Shown here: piece by piece, positions 34,853 to 45,125 of the stretch | Layout of the letters: every line of letters begins with the position of its first letter | Numbering within the stretch: position 1 is the stretch's first letter | Source of the DNA: Dialister hominis | GTDB lineage: Bacteria > Bacillota > Negativicutes > Veillonellales > Dialisteraceae | Reading direction: 5' to 3' | Length of the DNA stretch: 64,000 nt | NCBI RefSeq assembly: GCF_007164725.1 | Contig: NZ_AP019697.1 | Location: forward strand, 1,585,501 to 1,649,500 | Made by a program: the position numbers and the translations under genes | Notes under the pieces: generated by a model | Database searches by the model: none | Told to the model about the DNA's origin: nothing | Seen by the model: only the letters and a program-made list of their open reading frames with translations

Positions 34853-35605
34853 TCAATTACGCAGCGTAAGAATTCTCGGACCATCTTTGGTAATGGTAAT
34901 GGTGTGTTCGATGTGTGCGGACGGAAGTCCGTCTGCGGTCACTACGCCCCATCCGTCACGCAGTGTGATGATGTCTGGGCTGCCCATGGTGATCATAGGC
35001 TCGATACAGATACACATACCTTCTTCGAGACGCGGTCCGTGTCCCGGGGTGCCGTAGTTCGGTACTTCCGGGTCCTCATGCATGCCGATGCCGATGCCGT
35101 GGCCCACGTATTCACGCAGGACGCCGTATCCGTATGGCTTGACATAGCTTTCCACCGCATGTCCGATGTCGCCTACAGTATTCCCTATAACTGCCTGTTT
35201 GATGCCTGCGAAAAGCGCACCTTCCGTGGCCTTAATGAGCTGGAGGTTTTTCTTGTTTGTGTGTCCTACTGGAACGGTGATACAGGAATCACCCATGTAA
35301 CCATTCAATTCTACCACAAGATCGAGAGAAATAATATCACCTTTTTTTAAAATTTTTCTCGCAGATGGTATTCCATGGACAACAGTATCGTTAACAGAGG
35401 TGCAAAGTGTTGCCGGGTATCCTTCATAGCCTTTGCAGCTCGGGATGCCGCCTCTGTCTCTGATAAATTTTTCAGCCATTTCATCAAGCTCCAACGTGCT
35501 GATTCCCGGCTTAACCTCTTTCTCAAGCATAGAGAGTGTATCCGCAGTCAGTCTCCCGGCTGCGGCAATCTTCTCTACTTCTTCCGGCGTATAAATCGTA
35601 ATCAT
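34853..35605 (-). CDS. map: Methionine aminopeptidase, type I
   Basis: A 250-residue enzyme that removes N-terminal methionine from new proteins. The metal-binding residues are recognisable: His in VHGIPSARKI, Asp in ISLDLVVELNGYMGDS, His in GHGIGIGMHEDP, and Glu in CICIEPMITMG and near HIEHTITIT. The start overlaps the adk stop by 4 bp (ATGA), so translation is coupled. Confidence 0.96.
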   Translation of the reverse strand: MITIYTPEEVEKIAAAGRLTADTLSMLEKEVKPGISTLELDEMAEKFIRDRGGIPSCKGYEGYPATLCTSVNDTVVHGIPSARKILKKGDIISLDLVVELNGYMGDSCITVPVGHTNKKNLQLIKATEGALFAGIKQAVIGNTVGDIGHAVESYVKPYGYGVLREYVGHGIGIGMHEDPEVPNYGTPGHGPRLEEGMCICIEPMITMGSPDIITLRDGWGVVTADGLPSAHIEHTITITKDGPRILTLRN

Positions 35606-36255
35606 TCGGATGCCTTCTTAAGCGCAGCCTGGACGTCGGCGAATACCTTGTCCATGGACTGATCTCCGTTGATTTCGTAATAACGGCCGCTTACTTTGTA
35701 GTAATCGATCAGAGGTTTTGTGGATGTATCATAGACTGCCAGACGTTCTCTGACGGTCACTTCATTATCATCAGTGCGCTGATACAGTTCGCCGCCGCAG
35801 TTATCGCAGACGCCTTCCTGTTTCGGCGGGCGGAATTCCTTGTGGAAGGAAGCGCCGCACTGACGGCAAACAAGACGGCCGCTGACTCTCTTCACCAGGT
35901 CGTCCCTGTTGACGTTGAAGTCGAGCACTGCCGTCAGCTGAATGCCAAGGTCATGAAGGATCGCATCCAGAGCGGAAGCCTGGGCAGTGGTTCTCGGGAA
36001 GCCGTCCAGGATCCAGCCTTTTTTGCAGTCATCCTGAGCGAGTCTTTCTTTGACGATACCCACTGTTACGCTGTCCGGTACAAGGGCTCCCTTGTCCATA
36101 TAGCTTTTAGCTTCTTTGCCAAGAGCCGTTCCAGATTTCACAGCAGCACGGAACATGTCGCCGGTGGAAATCTGGGGGATGCCGTATTCACGAATGAGCT
36201 TTTCCGCCTGGGTGCCTTTGCCGGCGCCTGGAGGTCCCATTAATAAGATATACAT
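35602..36255 (-). CDS. adk: Adenylate kinase, zinc-LID type
   Basis: A 217-residue long-form adenylate kinase. The P-loop is GPPGAGKGTQAEKL (residues 7-20); DGFPRTTAQASAL and the LID follow. The LID has four cysteines (CRQCGASF and CDNCGGEL), the structural zinc site found in Gram-positive enzymes. It interconverts AMP, ADP and ATP. It lies between secY (11 bp) and map (4-bp overlap), the standard spc-operon position in Firmicutes. Confidence 0.97.
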   Translation of the reverse strand: MYILLMGPPGAGKGTQAEKLIREYGIPQISTGDMFRAAVKSGTALGKEAKSYMDKGALVPDSVTVGIVKERLAQDDCKKGWILDGFPRTTAQASALDAILHDLGIQLTAVLDFNVNRDDLVKRVSGRLVCRQCGASFHKEFRPPKQEGVCDNCGGELYQRTDDNEVTVRERLAVYDTSTKPLIDYYKVSGRYYEINGDQSMDKVFADVQAALKKASE

Positions 36256-36266
36256 ATCCCTACTCC

Positions 36267-37529
36267 TTATTTAATAAAGCCTTGATAGTTTCTTGTCACC
36301 ATATAGGACTGTGCCTGTCTCATGGTATCCAGTGCGACGCCGACGATAATCAGGAGTGACGTACCACCGAAGTAGACGCCCTGAATGCCGGTGATGTTTC
36401 CGATGAAGTTCGGAAGGATAGCAATGAATGCCAGGAATACCGCACCAGTCAAGGTGATTCTGGATAATACTCTGTCAATGTACATCATGGTCGGTTCGCC
36501 AGGACGGATGCCCGGGATGAAACCGCCATACTTCTTCATGTTATCTGCCAGTTCCTTGATATTGACCGAGATGGCCGTATAGAAGTACGTGAAGATAAAA
36601 ATCAGAATGCCATAGCAGATGGTATTTGGCCAGGTGCCCCATCCGAAGAAGTTTCCTACTGCCTGCACCCATCCGATATGGACGAACTGTGCAAGAGTTA
36701 CGGGAAGCATGAGAATCGAGGAAGCAAAGATGATCGGGATAACGCCAGCCTGATTGACCTTGAGAGGTAAATAGGTGGAGTGACCGCCGTACATTCTGCG
36801 GCCGATGACACGCTTAGCGTACTGGATGGAGATTCTGCGCTGTCCTTCGTTGATTTCAATGACCATGAGGATCATAGCCAGTGCAATGACGAAAAACAGG
36901 AGCAGCTGGAACGGGGAAATGGTGCCGACCTGCAGATAATCAATAACGGTGGAGATAGCCTGCGGGAAGCGGGCTACGATACCGCAGAAGATGATCAGCG
37001 AGATGCCATTGCCGATTCCGTATTCCGTAATTTTTTCGCCGATCCACATCAGGAGGCAGGTGCCAGCGATGAGGACGACTACAACGAATGTAAAGTACAG
37101 CCAGCTGTTGTCAACAAGTGCATTGTTGATACGGAGGGCGTACGTCATGCCGAATGCCTGAACGGCTGCAAGGAATACAGTGAAGTATCTTGTGACCTTC
37201 TGTATTCTCTTGTAACCTTCCTGTCCGTCTTTTCTCCACTCTTCGAGAGTAGGAATGACGGCAGTCAGGAGCTGCATGATAATGGATGAGTTGATGTACG
37301 GCGTGATACTCATGGCAAATATGGAGAATTTGCTGAGCGCGCCGCCCGAGAACAAATCCAGGAAGCCGAAGAGGTTTCCAGATGTAAACAGGCTTTCAAT
37401 GACGGAAGCGTCAACTCCCGGTACCGGGATATGAACCCCGAGACGGAAGATGACGAACATCAAGAATGTGAACAGTATGCGATCTTTGAGTTCTTTGTTA
37501 GCAAAAATATTTGCGATCACAGATCCCAT
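36267..37529 (-). CDS. secY: Protein translocase subunit SecY
   Basis: A 420-residue channel protein with ten membrane segments. Characteristic pieces are FLMFVIFRLGVHIPVPGVD (TM1), SGGALSKFSIFAMSITPYIN (plug/TM2 region), YGIGNGISLIIFCGI, and the cytosolic loop KYGGFIPGIRPGEPT that contacts SecA and ribosomes. It begins 1 bp after rplO. It forms the core of the SecYEG pore for protein export and membrane insertion. Confidence 0.97.
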   Translation of the reverse strand: MGSVIANIFANKELKDRILFTFLMFVIFRLGVHIPVPGVDASVIESLFTSGNLFGFLDLFSGGALSKFSIFAMSITPYINSSIIMQLLTAVIPTLEEWRKDGQEGYKRIQKVTRYFTVFLAAVQAFGMTYALRINNALVDNSWLYFTFVVVVLIAGTCLLMWIGEKITEYGIGNGISLIIFCGIVARFPQAISTVIDYLQVGTISPFQLLLFFVIALAMILMVIEINEGQRRISIQYAKRVIGRRMYGGHSTYLPLKVNQAGVIPIIFASSILMLPVTLAQFVHIGWVQAVGNFFGWGTWPNTICYGILIFIFTYFYTAISVNIKELADNMKKYGGFIPGIRPGEPTMMYIDRVLSRITLTGAVFLAFIAILPNFIGNITGIQGVYFGGTSLLIIVGVALDTMRQAQSYMVTRNYQGFIK

Positions 37530-37530
37530 A

Positions 37531-37971
37531 TCAGATCACCTCTACTTTTCCACCTGCTGCTTCGATTTTCTGCTGAGCGCCCTTAGTAAATCCCTGAGCT
37601 CTAACGGTCAGAGCTTTTGTGAGTTCACCGTTTCCCAGAATACGTACACCATCGAGAACGTTTTTCAGAATACCTGCTTCAACGAGAGCAGCCGGATCAA
37701 CAACAGCGTTGTCATCGAAACGATTGAGCGTTTCTACATTGACTACAGCATATTCTTTTGCAAGGACATTTTTAAAGCCGCGTTTCGGGAGACGGCGATA
37801 CAGTGGAAGCTGGCCGCCTTCAAATCCCGGATGTGTGCCGCCGCCGGTTCTAGCGTGCTGACCCTTGGTACCACGGGTAGCTGTTTTACCCATTCCGCTT
37901 CCCAGGCCACGGCCTACGCGGCGGCGAGCAGAAGTAGAACCTTCTGCAGGTTTCAGTTCATGCAGTTTCAT
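37531..37971 (-). CDS. rplO: 50S ribosomal protein L15
   Basis: A 146-residue L15. It starts [20 protein letters not shown], followed by the glycine/arginine-rich N-terminus ([19 protein letters not shown]) that threads into 23S rRNA, and a globular C-terminal half. It is 19 bp after rpmD and 1 bp before secY. Confidence 0.97.
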   Translation of the reverse strand: MKLHELKPAEGSTSARRRVGRGLGSGMGKTATRGTKGQHARTGGGTHPGFEGGQLPLYRRLPKRGFKNVLAKEYAVVNVETLNRFDDNAVVDPAALVEAGILKNVLDGVRILGNGELTKALTVRAQGFTKGAQQKIEAAGGKVEVI

Positions 37972-37990
37972 TAGCGCACCTCCTTCTCAA

Positions 37991-38173
37991 TTATTCTGCA
38001 ATTTCTTTGCAGTCTACAAGATGACGGACAGAGTGAATCATGCCCTTAATCTGCGGGGTAAGTTCTTTTTCTACAGAGGAGTGGGTCTTATGAAGTCCCA
38101 GCGCCTTAATAGTAGCGATATGTTCCGGTCTGGAGCCAATCACGCTTTTCTTCAGAGTAACAATAACTTTCAT
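37991..38173 (-). CDS. rpmD: 50S ribosomal protein L30
   Basis: A 60-residue L30 with the usual start MKVIVTLKKSVIGSRPEHIA and the GLHKTHSSVE segment. The gap to rpsE is 11 bp. Confidence 0.96.
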   Translation of the reverse strand: MKVIVTLKKSVIGSRPEHIATIKALGLHKTHSSVEKELTPQIKGMIHSVRHLVDCKEIAE

Positions 38174-38184
38174 GAGGGGCCCCC

Positions 38185-38685
38185 TTAGTTATAAATTTCG
38201 TCCAGGCTCTTGCCGCGGAGGGCTGCAACAGTCTCTGCATTTTCGAGCTTGGAGAGACCGTCCAGGGTTGCTCTTACCATGTTGATCGGGTTAGAGGAAC
38301 CGAGAGACTTGGTCAGAATGTTTCTGATGCCTGCCATAGCGAGGACGGCACGAACCGGGCCGCCTGCCTTGACGCCGGTACCTTCAGCAGCCGGTTTCAT
38401 GACAACTTTGCCAGCGCCATAAACGCCGAGCATCGGATGGGGGATTGTGCCGTTCTTCAGAGCGACAGTGATCATGTTCTTTTTGGCATCTTCGACGCCT
38501 TTACGAATCGCTTCAGGAACTTCAGCTGCTTTGCCGAGGCCTGCACCGACCTTACCTTTGCCATCGCCGACTACGACAACAGCTGCAAAGGAAAAACGAC
38601 GGCCGCCTTTAACGACTTTAGCAACGCGGTTGATGAAAACAACGTTTTCCTGTAAGTCGGATTCCTGTTTTTCAAATCTTGGCAT
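38185..38685 (-). CDS. rpsE: 30S ribosomal protein S5
   Basis: A 166-residue S5. The double-stranded RNA-binding N-terminal domain contains [20 protein letters not shown]; the C-terminal domain has [17 protein letters not shown] and ends with [10 protein letters not shown]5 affects decoding accuracy and sits near the mRNA entry channel. Residues around V-K-G-G-R-R, where spectinomycin-resistance changes arise, look wild type. Confidence 0.97.
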   Translation of the reverse strand: MPRFEKQESDLQENVVFINRVAKVVKGGRRFSFAAVVVVGDGKGKVGAGLGKAAEVPEAIRKGVEDAKKNMITVALKNGTIPHPMLGVYGAGKVVMKPAAEGTGVKAGGPVRAVLAMAGIRNILTKSLGSSNPINMVRATLDGLSKLENAETVAALRGKSLDEIYN

Positions 38686-38703
38686 GTGTCTTCTCCTTCT
38701 ACC

Positions 38704-39069
38704 TTAAAATTTCAATCCGGCTTCACGAGCGCCTTCAGCCAAAGCCTGGACTCTTCCGTGATAGATATAACCGCCGCGGTCGAACACGACTGTTTCAATT
38801 CCTTTTTCAAGAGCTCTCTTGCCGACGAGAACGCCTACAGCCTTAGCTGCATCAACGTTGCCGCCGTATGGGAATTCAGCCTTGATTTCCTTATCTAAGG
38901 TATTAGCCGATACGAGTGTTACGCCAGCTTCATCATCAATAACCTGTGCATAGATGTTTCCGAGGGAACGGAATACATTAAGACGCGGGCAAGCTGCAGT
39001 ACCGGAGATTTTCTTACGAAGACGCAGATGGCGGCGGATAACCGCATTTCTGGTTGCATTTTTACGCAT
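38704..39069 (-). CDS. rplR: 50S ribosomal protein L18
   Basis: A 121-residue L18 with [38 protein letters not shown] and the end [20 protein letters not shown]. It binds 5S rRNA together with L5. Normal length, 18 bp from both neighbours. Confidence 0.97.
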   Translation of the reverse strand: MRKNATRNAVIRRHLRLRKKISGTAACPRLNVFRSLGNIYAQVIDDEAGVTLVSANTLDKEIKAEFPYGGNVDAAKAVGVLVGKRALEKGIETVVFDRGGYIYHGRVQALAEGAREAGLKF

Positions 39070-39087
39070 ATTATTTTACCTCCTGTC

Positions 39088-39630
39088 TTACTTTGTTGCG
39101 CCGGTCTTACCAGCCTTACGGCGTACGTATTCACCGGAATAACGGATACCCTTGCCTTTGTAAGGTTCAGGCTGTCTCCAAGCGCGGATTTCAGCCGCAA
39201 CCTGGCCAACCTTTTCCTTATCGCAGCCAGATACCACGATAACAACAGAAGACGGGGTTGTAATTGTAATGCCTTCCGGCGGGGTTACGATAACCGGATG
39301 GGAGAAGCCCAGAGCCAGTTTCAGGTTTGTTCCCTGCATCTGTGCATTGTAGCCGACGCCCTGGATTTCCAGTTTCTTGGAGAATCCTTCGGTTACGCCG
39401 AGAATCATGTTGTGCAGCAGTGTACGGTTCAGACCGTGCAGGGAGCGGTTTTTGATTTCATCATTCGGACGGGAAACGATGATTTCGTCGCCTTCCATTT
39501 TGAAATCGATTTCTTCATTCAGTTTACGGGTTAATGTGCCCTTCGGACCTTTTACGGTGACGGTATGGCCATCAAACTTGACTTCCACACCTGCCGGAAC
39601 CGTAATAGGTTTTTTGCCAATACGTGACAT
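39088..39630 (-). CDS. rplF: 50S ribosomal protein L6
   Basis: A 180-residue L6 built of two similar domains. It starts MSRIGKKPITVPAGVEVKFD, and the conserved C-terminal GKGIRYSGEYVRRKAGKTG binds 23S rRNA near the sarcin-ricin loop. Normal length and position. Confidence 0.97.
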   Translation of the reverse strand: MSRIGKKPITVPAGVEVKFDGHTVTVKGPKGTLTRKLNEEIDFKMEGDEIIVSRPNDEIKNRSLHGLNRTLLHNMILGVTEGFSKKLEIQGVGYNAQMQGTNLKLALGFSHPVIVTPPEGITITTPSSVVIVVSGCDKEKVGQVAAEIRAWRQPEPYKGKGIRYSGEYVRRKAGKTGATK

Positions 39631-39647
39631 ATTATTCCTCCTACTGA

Positions 39648-40046
39648 TTACCAGACAAACGCAAGAACTTCGCCGCCGAGGCCAGCTTTACGAGCTGCTT
39701 TGTCGGTCATGACGCCCTTGGATGTGGAAATGATTGCGATTCCGAGACCGCCGAGAACCTTCGGCAGTTCTTCCTTGTTTGCATATACTCTCAGACCAGG
39801 TTTGGAAATTCTCTTCAGGCCTTTGATAACCTTTTCACGGTTTGCGCCGTATTTCAGAGAAACGCGCAGTGTCGGATGGTTTTCCACTTCAACCTGTTCT
39901 ACGTTCTTTACAAAGCCTTCATCTTTTAAAATTGTAAGCACAGCTGCCTTCATTTTAGAAGCAGGCATATCTACCGTTGCATGATATGCATCGTTCGCAT
40001 TACGAATACGGGTAAGCATATCCGCAATTGGATCGGTTGTTACCAT
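39648..40046 (-). CDS. rpsH: 30S ribosomal protein S8
   Basis: A 132-residue S8 starting [20 protein letters not shown] with the conserved ending [21 protein letters not shown]8 binds the central domain of 16S rRNA and, in some bacteria, represses the spc operon. It lies 22 bp after rpsN. Confidence 0.97.
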   Translation of the reverse strand: MVTTDPIADMLTRIRNANDAYHATVDMPASKMKAAVLTILKDEGFVKNVEQVEVENHPTLRVSLKYGANREKVIKGLKRISKPGLRVYANKEELPKVLGGLGIAIISTSKGVMTDKAARKAGLGGEVLAFVW

Positions 40047-40068
40047 TGTTTAATCCTCCTCCCGAAAT

Positions 40069-40338
40069 TTACCAGCTGGCTTTCTTAATGCCCGGAATTT
40101 CTCCGCGGTAAGCCAAATCACGGAACTGGTTGCGGCAAATTCCGAATTTACGCATAAAGCCGTGGGGACGGCCGGTCAGTTTGCAGCGATTGTGCAGACG
40201 TGTTGGGGAAGCATTGCGCGGAAGCTTGCTAAGAGCTTCCCAGTCGCCAGCTTCTTTCAGTGCCTGACGTTTGGCTGCGTATTTCTGAACTGCGAGTTCT
40301 CTTTTCTTCTCGCGTTCCAACATAGACTTCTTTGCCAT
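40069..40338 (-). CDS. rpsN: 30S ribosomal protein S14, long zinc-free type
   Basis: An 89-residue S14. It starts [20 protein letters not shown] and ends [20 protein letters not shown]. The short 61-residue form with two CxxC pairs is the usual spc-operon version in many Firmicutes; here only isolated cysteines remain (RCKLTGRPH and GICRNQ), so no zinc ribbon can form. It occupies the normal rplE-rpsN-rpsH position. Confidence 0.96.
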   Translation of the reverse strand: MAKKSMLEREKKRELAVQKYAAKRQALKEAGDWEALSKLPRNASPTRLHNRCKLTGRPHGFMRKFGICRNQFRDLAYRGEIPGIKKASW

Positions 40339-40351
40339 ATTGTCCTCCTGC

Positions 40352-40891
40352 TTATTTCTTGAACGGCATGCCGAACTGCTTCAGAAGTTCACGAGCTTCT
40401 TCATCAGTCTTAGCCGTGGTTACTACAATGATATCCATTCCGCGGATACGGTCGATTTTTTCGTAATCAACTTCCGGGAAAATCAGCTGTTCTTTAACGC
40501 CGAAAGCATAGTTTCCGCGTCCGTCGAAGCTGGTGTCGCTGATGCCGCGGAAGTCACGTACGCGCGGAAGAGCGATGTTGATCAGACGATCAAGGAATTC
40601 ATACATCTTTTCCCCGCGAAGGGTAACTTTGCAGCCCAGGGGCATACCTTCACGGATTTTCCATGCAGCCAGGGACTTGTGAGCTTTGCAGATCATCGGA
40701 CGCTGGCCGGTAATTGCTGCCAGGTCGTTTGCTGCTGCGTCTACAGCCTTGCTGTTTTCAGTAGCTTCGCCTACACCGATGTTGATGACAATCTTTTCCA
40801 GTTTCGGAATTTCCATGCCATTCTTGTAGCCGAACTTTTCACGCAGGGAATCTCTGACCTGCTCAGTATAAAAATCATGTAATCTGGACAC
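40352..40891 (-). CDS. rplE: 50S ribosomal protein L5
   Basis: A 179-residue L5. It has [19 protein letters not shown] near the start and [20 protein letters not shown], followed by the [17 protein letters not shown] end. L5 binds 5S rRNA and contacts S13 and P-site tRNA. Spacing is 19 bp from rplX and 13 bp to rpsN. Confidence 0.97.
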   Translation of the reverse strand: MSRLHDFYTEQVRDSLREKFGYKNGMEIPKLEKIVINIGVGEATENSKAVDAAANDLAAITGQRPMICKAHKSLAAWKIREGMPLGCKVTLRGEKMYEFLDRLINIALPRVRDFRGISDTSFDGRGNYAFGVKEQLIFPEVDYEKIDRIRGMDIIVVTTAKTDEEARELLKQFGMPFKK

Positions 40892-40910
40892 TTGTTATCC
40901 TCCTTCCCGC

Positions 40911-41240
40911 TTAAGCCTTGTCAATAATAGCGCCGCTTTTTACAGCTGCTCTGACGAAAGTTCCGTCATTCTGCTGAACTTTCTTTACGCGGGTCGGTTT
41001 CTTTGTTTCCGGATCCAGAAGCATAACTTTGGAAGCGTAAATCGGAGCTTCTTTTTCAATAATTCCGCCCTTTGGATTAGCCTGGGTCGGTTTTGTGTGT
41101 CTTTTGATCATGTTGATGCCTTCGACAACAACACGACCGTCTTTCGGCATAGCAGCTTTGATCTTGCCCTGCTTGCCTTTATCTTTGCCGGAGATTACTA
41201 CTACGGTATCGCCGGTCTTCACATGCAGTTTCTGACTCAT
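40911..41240 (-). CDS. rplX: 50S ribosomal protein L24
   Basis: A 109-residue L24 with the KOW motif [20 protein letters not shown] at residues 7-26 and the [20 protein letters not shown] segment. It starts early large-subunit assembly. Normal length. Confidence 0.97.
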   Translation of the reverse strand: MSQKLHVKTGDTVVVISGKDKGKQGKIKAAMPKDGRVVVEGINMIKRHTKPTQANPKGGIIEKEAPIYASKVMLLDPETKKPTRVKKVQQNDGTFVRAAVKSGAIIDKA

Positions 41241-41255
41241 ACTTTGCCTCCCCTA

Positions 41256-41624
41256 TTAGAGCACTTCGGGAGCGAGGGAAACGATCTTCATGAAATCTTT
41301 TTCACGGAGTTCTCTTGCTACCGGTCCAAAAATACGTGTTCCTACCGGGCTCTTGTCGTCTTTAATAATAACAACTGCGTTTTCATCGAAACGAATGTGG
41401 GAACCATCTTTGCGGCTTACGCCGTTAACGGAACGAACCACAACAGCTTTAACTACCTGGCCCTTCTTAACAACGCCGCCGGGGGTTGCATCTTTGACCG
41501 TACAAACTACAATATCGCCGATATTGCCGCTTCTACGGAAGGAACCGCCCAGGACTTTAATAACCAGGACGTTCTTAGCACCGGTATTATCCGCAACGTT
41601 GAGTCTGCTTTCCTGCTGAATCAT
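41256..41624 (-). CDS. rplN: 50S ribosomal protein L14
   Basis: A 122-residue L14 starting [20 protein letters not shown] and containing [20 protein letters not shown]. It lies at the subunit interface and forms bridges with 16S rRNA. The gap from rpsQ is 32 bp. Confidence 0.97.
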   Translation of the reverse strand: MIQQESRLNVADNTGAKNVLVIKVLGGSFRRSGNIGDIVVCTVKDATPGGVVKKGQVVKAVVVRSVNGVSRKDGSHIRFDENAVVIIKDDKSPVGTRIFGPVARELREKDFMKIVSLAPEVL

Positions 41625-41656
41625 CGTGCCTTTCCTCCTATATTCAACTTTCCATA

Positions 41657-41917
41657 TTAGTTCTGACGGGCAACGATCTTCTCAACTCTCCAACGCTTGT
41701 CATGAGACAGCGGGCGGGTTTCGACGATGCGTACGGTATCACCGACACGGCATTCGTTGTTTTCGTCATGCGCTTTGAACTTTGTTGTGGTATTAATAGA
41801 TTTTTTGTACAGCTTATGGGGAACTTTACGTTCTACAGCAACGACGACAGTTTTGTCCATCTTATCGCTGACAACAATTCCCTGGCGCACTTTGCGCAAC
41901 TTTCTTTCTTCTGCCAC
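41657..41917 (-). CDS. rpsQ: 30S ribosomal protein S17
   Basis: An 86-residue OB-fold protein with [19 protein letters not shown] and [20 protein letters not shown]. It is an early-binding small-subunit protein. It is 27 bp downstream of rpmC. Confidence 0.97.
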   Translation of the reverse strand: MAEERKLRKVRQGIVVSDKMDKTVVVAVERKVPHKLYKKSINTTTKFKAHDENNECRVGDTVRIVETRPLSHDKRWRVEKIVARQN

Positions 41918-41944
41918 GTTGAGATCCTCCTTTTGGATTAACTG

Positions 41945-42151
41945 TTATGCCTTCTTGGCAGCCTTCAGCTCTTCTTCGCGCTGAACAGTCTTGATTCTAG
42001 CGATGGTTTTCTTCACTTCGTGAATACGCATCGGATTTTCGAGCTGTCCTGTAGCGAGCTGAAAACGGAGGTTAAACAGTTCTTCCTTTAAGCCGGCAAC
42101 CTTTTCATTCATTTCGGCAGTGCTCAGGTTACGAATTTCATTGACCTTCAT
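41945..42151 (-). CDS. rpmC: 50S ribosomal protein L29
   Basis: A 68-residue helical protein with the core [20 protein letters not shown] and a lysine-rich end. The ATG at 42151 is chosen; it is preceded by AGGTGA, which also holds the stop of rplP one base upstream. An in-frame GTG at 42160 would lie inside that ribosome-binding site. L29 sits at the tunnel exit. Confidence 0.95.
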   Translation of the reverse strand: MKVNEIRNLSTAEMNEKVAGLKEELFNLRFQLATGQLENPMRIHEVKKTIARIKTVQREEELKAAKKA

Positions 42152-42152
42152 T

Positions 42153-42578
42153 TTATTCACCTGCCACTTCTTGACCTTTAACTAAAAATTTTGTCTTGAT
42201 CGGCAGTTTGTGGCTTGCAAGGCGCATTGCTTCCTTTGCAGTTTCCACCGGGATGCCGCCCATTTCGAACATAACGCGGCCAGGTCTTACGACTGCCACC
42301 CAGTATTCTACGGCGCCTTTACCGGAACCCTGACGGGTGCCGATCGGCTTAGCGGTTACTGGTTTGTCCGGGAAAATCTTGATCCATACTTTGCCGCCGC
42401 GCTTTGTGTAACGGGTCATGGCAATACGTGCTGCTTCAATCTGGCGGCTTGTGATCCAGGACGGTTCAGTTGCTACCAGGCCGAATTCACCGTAAGTAAC
42501 GGTGTTGCCGCGATGTTCCTTGCCTTTCATACGGCCGCGGAACTGCTTGCGATATTTAGTACGCTTCGGAATTAACAT
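42153..42578 (-). CDS. rplP: 50S ribosomal protein L16
   Basis: A 141-residue L16. It starts [20 protein letters not shown] and has [20 protein letters not shown] and the ARG-type loop [20 protein letters not shown]. It supports the A-site tRNA elbow. Its ATG overlaps the rpsC stop by one base (TGATG). Confidence 0.97.
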   Translation of the reverse strand: MLIPKRTKYRKQFRGRMKGKEHRGNTVTYGEFGLVATEPSWITSRQIEAARIAMTRYTKRGGKVWIKIFPDKPVTAKPIGTRQGSGKGAVEYWVAVVRPGRVMFEMGGIPVETAKEAMRLASHKLPIKTKFLVKGQEVAGE

Positions 42579-43342
42579 CAGGAATCACTCCTTTCAGAGT
42601 TTTTCGGTCTGCGGTCTCTGCGATCACCACGACGGCCGCCTCTTCTGTTGCCTTCATGGCGGTTGTTGCCGCGGTCTTTATTGGTACGAACGTTTTCGTT
42701 TTCTTCAACGACTTCGCCAGGAGCGAGTTCGCCTTTGTAGATCCAGACTTTGATGCCGATTGCACCATAGGTGGTGTGAGCGGTTGTTACGCCGTAATCA
42801 ATGTTGGCTCTCAGAGTCTGAAGCGGAATGGAACCTTCACGGTAGCTTTCGGAACGAGCGATTTCTGCGCCGCCGAGACGACCGGAAACGGTTACCTTGA
42901 TACCCTTAGCGCCTGCACGCATGGTTCTGCCAACTGCCTGTTTAACAGCGCGGCGGAAGCCGATACGTCTTTCAAGCTGGGAAGCGATGTTTTCGCCAAC
43001 CAGGATAGCGCTCATATCTACGGATCTGATTTCGAGGATATCGATATCGACATCTTTGTCGGTAACAACAGCGAGGGCTTTCTTAATGTCCTCAATACCT
43101 GTGCCGCCGCGGCCGATTACCATACCCGGCTTAGCTGTGTAAATAGCAATCTTAACGCGATTGCCTACGCGTTTAATGCCAATCTTGGAGATCCCTGCAG
43201 CAAACAGGTGCTTCTTTAAAAACTGGCGGATTTTGGCATCTTCCACAAGCAGTGCAGCATAATCTTTTTCTGCAAACCATTTGGAATCCCAGTCATCGAT
43301 CACGCCTACACGCATTCCATGCGGATTAACTTTCTGACCCAA
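42578..43342 (-). CDS. rpsC: 30S ribosomal protein S3
   Basis: A 254-residue S3 starting [20 protein letters not shown]. The KH domain contains [20 protein letters not shown], and the C-terminal domain has [20 protein letters not shown]. The tail from about residue 215 is an arginine/glycine-rich extension ([17 protein letters not shown]), longer than in B. subtilis (218 residues). S3 forms part of the mRNA entry channel. Confidence 0.97.
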   Translation of the reverse strand: MGQKVNPHGMRVGVIDDWDSKWFAEKDYAALLVEDAKIRQFLKKHLFAAGISKIGIKRVGNRVKIAIYTAKPGMVIGRGGTGIEDIKKALAVVTDKDVDIDILEIRSVDMSAILVGENIASQLERRIGFRRAVKQAVGRTMRAGAKGIKVTVSGRLGGAEIARSESYREGSIPLQTLRANIDYGVTTAHTTYGAIGIKVWIYKGELAPGEVVEENENVRTNKDRGNNRHEGNRRGGRRGDRRDRRPKNSERSDS

Positions 43343-43360
43343 AACGTTTCCCTCCTTCGA

Positions 43361-43696
43361 CTATTCTTTTTCAAAAACTTTTACCGTCAGTGTACTGGTA
43401 CGTTTCATAATCCCGAAAGCCTGTCCACGGGAGCGTGGATGCACTCTCTTCATAATCGGGCCTGCATCTACAAAAATTGTGGAGATGTAGAGATTATCAA
43501 TGTTCATGTTGTTGTTGTTTTCTGCATTTGCCATAGCGCTTCTCAGGCATTTTTCAATGATCTTAGAAGCAGCTTTTGGAGTGTTGTGCAGAATAGAAAT
43601 GGCTTCTCCCGCTTTCTTGCCGCGGATAAGGTTGGCTACGATGCGAACCTTACGGGGAGAAATACGGATATTTCTAGATATTGCCTGAACTTCCAT
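43361..43696 (-). CDS. rplV: 50S ribosomal protein L22
   Basis: A 111-residue L22 with ISPRKVRIVANLIRGKKAGE and the tunnel-lining loop near PIMKRVHPRSRGQAFGI. L22 narrows the exit tunnel, and its loop is a macrolide-resistance hotspot; nothing odd is seen there. Confidence 0.97.
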   Translation of the reverse strand: MEVQAISRNIRISPRKVRIVANLIRGKKAGEAISILHNTPKAASKIIEKCLRSAMANAENNNNMNIDNLYISTIFVDAGPIMKRVHPRSRGQAFGIMKRTSTLTVKVFEKE

Positions 43697-43708
43697 TTGT
43701 TTCCTCCC

Positions 43709-43981
43709 TTATTTCGCCTTATCGGTCTTGTTATGGCCTTTGAAAGTACGGGTCGGAGCGAATTCGCCAAGCTTATGGCCGACCATATCTTCAGTGATGT
43801 AAACCGGTACGTGCTTTCTGCCGTCGTGAACAGCGATTGTGTGTCCAACGAAGCTCGGCAGGATTGTAGATGCACGGGACCAGGTCTTGATGATTTTCTG
43901 TTCTTTAGTCTCGTTCAGCGCGTTGATCTTCTTTTCCAGAGAGAAAGCGACGAACGGGCCTTTTTTAACGGATCTGGACAA
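43709..43981 (-). CDS. rpsS: 30S ribosomal protein S19
   Basis: A 90-residue S19, starting [20 protein letters not shown] and containing [20 protein letters not shown]. It forms the head of the small subunit together with S13. Confidence 0.97.
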   Translation of the reverse strand: MSRSVKKGPFVAFSLEKKINALNETKEQKIIKTWSRASTILPSFVGHTIAVHDGRKHVPVYITEDMVGHKLGEFAPTRTFKGHNKTDKAK

Positions 43982-43998
43982 TTTTACTCCTCCTTATC

Positions 43999-44826
43999 TT
44001 ACTTACGTCTCTTAACAATCAGTTTAGTAGACGCTTTTCTGTTGTCCCTGGTCTTTACGCCGTAAGCAGGTTTACCCCAGGGTGTAACAGGACGCTTACG
44101 TCCGACAGGAGATTTACCCTCGCCGCCGCCATGCGGATGATCGTTCGGGTTCATGGAAACGCCGCGGTTAGCAGGACGAACGCCGAGCCAGCGGTTTCTT
44201 CCGGCCTTGCCGAGTGTAATGTTTTCATGATCTTCGTTGCCGATGGTTCCGATGGTTGCACGGCAGCGAATGTGTACTCTTCTCAGTTCGCCGGATGGCA
44301 GACGCAGCAGAGCATAGTCGCCTTCCTTAGCCATCAGCTGAGCGGAAGCGCCAGCTGAACGAACCATCTGGCCGCCCTTGCCGATCTTCAGTTCAACGTT
44401 ATGAACGATGGTACCGAGAGGAATGTTGGTGAAAGGCAGGCAGTTGCCGACTTTGATATCGGATTCTGGTCCGCTTACGACCTGGTCGCCAACCTTCAGT
44501 CCCTTAGGAGCGAGGATGTAGCGTTTTTCGCCATCTGCATAGTGCAGCAGAGCGATACGGCAGGTACGGTTCGGATCGTATTCGATCGTAGCAACAGTTG
44601 CCGGAATGTTATCTTTATCTCTCTTGAAATCGATCAGTCTGTACTGACGTTTACGACCGCCGCCCTGGTGGCGAACTGTCATTTTACCGGAGCCATTACG
44701 ACCGCCATGATTATGAACAGGAGCCAGAAGGGATTTTTCCGGTCTGTCTGTTGTAATTTCCTCAAAGGTGGAAACGGTCATCTGACGGCGTCCGGGAGTG
44801 TACGGTTTAAATGATTTATAAGCCAT
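43999..44826 (-). CDS. rplB: 50S ribosomal protein L2
   Basis: A 275-residue L2 of normal length. It contains [20 protein letters not shown], and the conserved segment [20 protein letters not shown] with the histidine near the peptidyl-transferase centre. It begins 17 bp after rplW. Confidence 0.98.
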   Translation of the reverse strand: MAYKSFKPYTPGRRQMTVSTFEEITTDRPEKSLLAPVHNHGGRNGSGKMTVRHQGGGRKRQYRLIDFKRDKDNIPATVATIEYDPNRTCRIALLHYADGEKRYILAPKGLKVGDQVVSGPESDIKVGNCLPFTNIPLGTIVHNVELKIGKGGQMVRSAGASAQLMAKEGDYALLRLPSGELRRVHIRCRATIGTIGNEDHENITLGKAGRNRWLGVRPANRGVSMNPNDHPHGGGEGKSPVGRKRPVTPWGKPAYGVKTRDNRKASTKLIVKRRK

Positions 44827-44843
44827 TTATTATTACTCCTCCT

Positions 44844-45125
44844 TTACGCTTCGAAGAGCTCAATCGTTTCGCCCGGTTTAAGGGTAACGACTGCTTTCTT
44901 CCAATCACTGCGACGACCCTGGGTCCGGCCCAGACGTTTCATCTTGCCTTCATAACGCATGGTATTCACAGCCTGAACTTTTACTTTGAAGATCTGTTCT
45001 ACAGCCTGACGGATCTGGATCTTTGTCGCGGAAAGCGGCACACAGAATGTGTACTTGCGTTCCTCCATGAGAGCTGTGGACTTTTCAGTCACGATCGGTT
45101 TAATGAGGATGTCACGTGCTTCCAT
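44844..45125 (-). CDS. rplW: 50S ribosomal protein L23
   Basis: A 93-residue L23 with ILIKPIVTEKSTALMEERKY and VQAVNTMRYEGKMKRLGRTQ. It docks trigger factor and SRP at the tunnel exit. Its ATG overlaps the rplD stop by one base. Confidence 0.97.
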   Translation of the reverse strand: MEARDILIKPIVTEKSTALMEERKYTFCVPLSATKIQIRQAVEQIFKVKVQAVNTMRYEGKMKRLGRTQGRRSDWKKAVVTLKPGETIELFEA

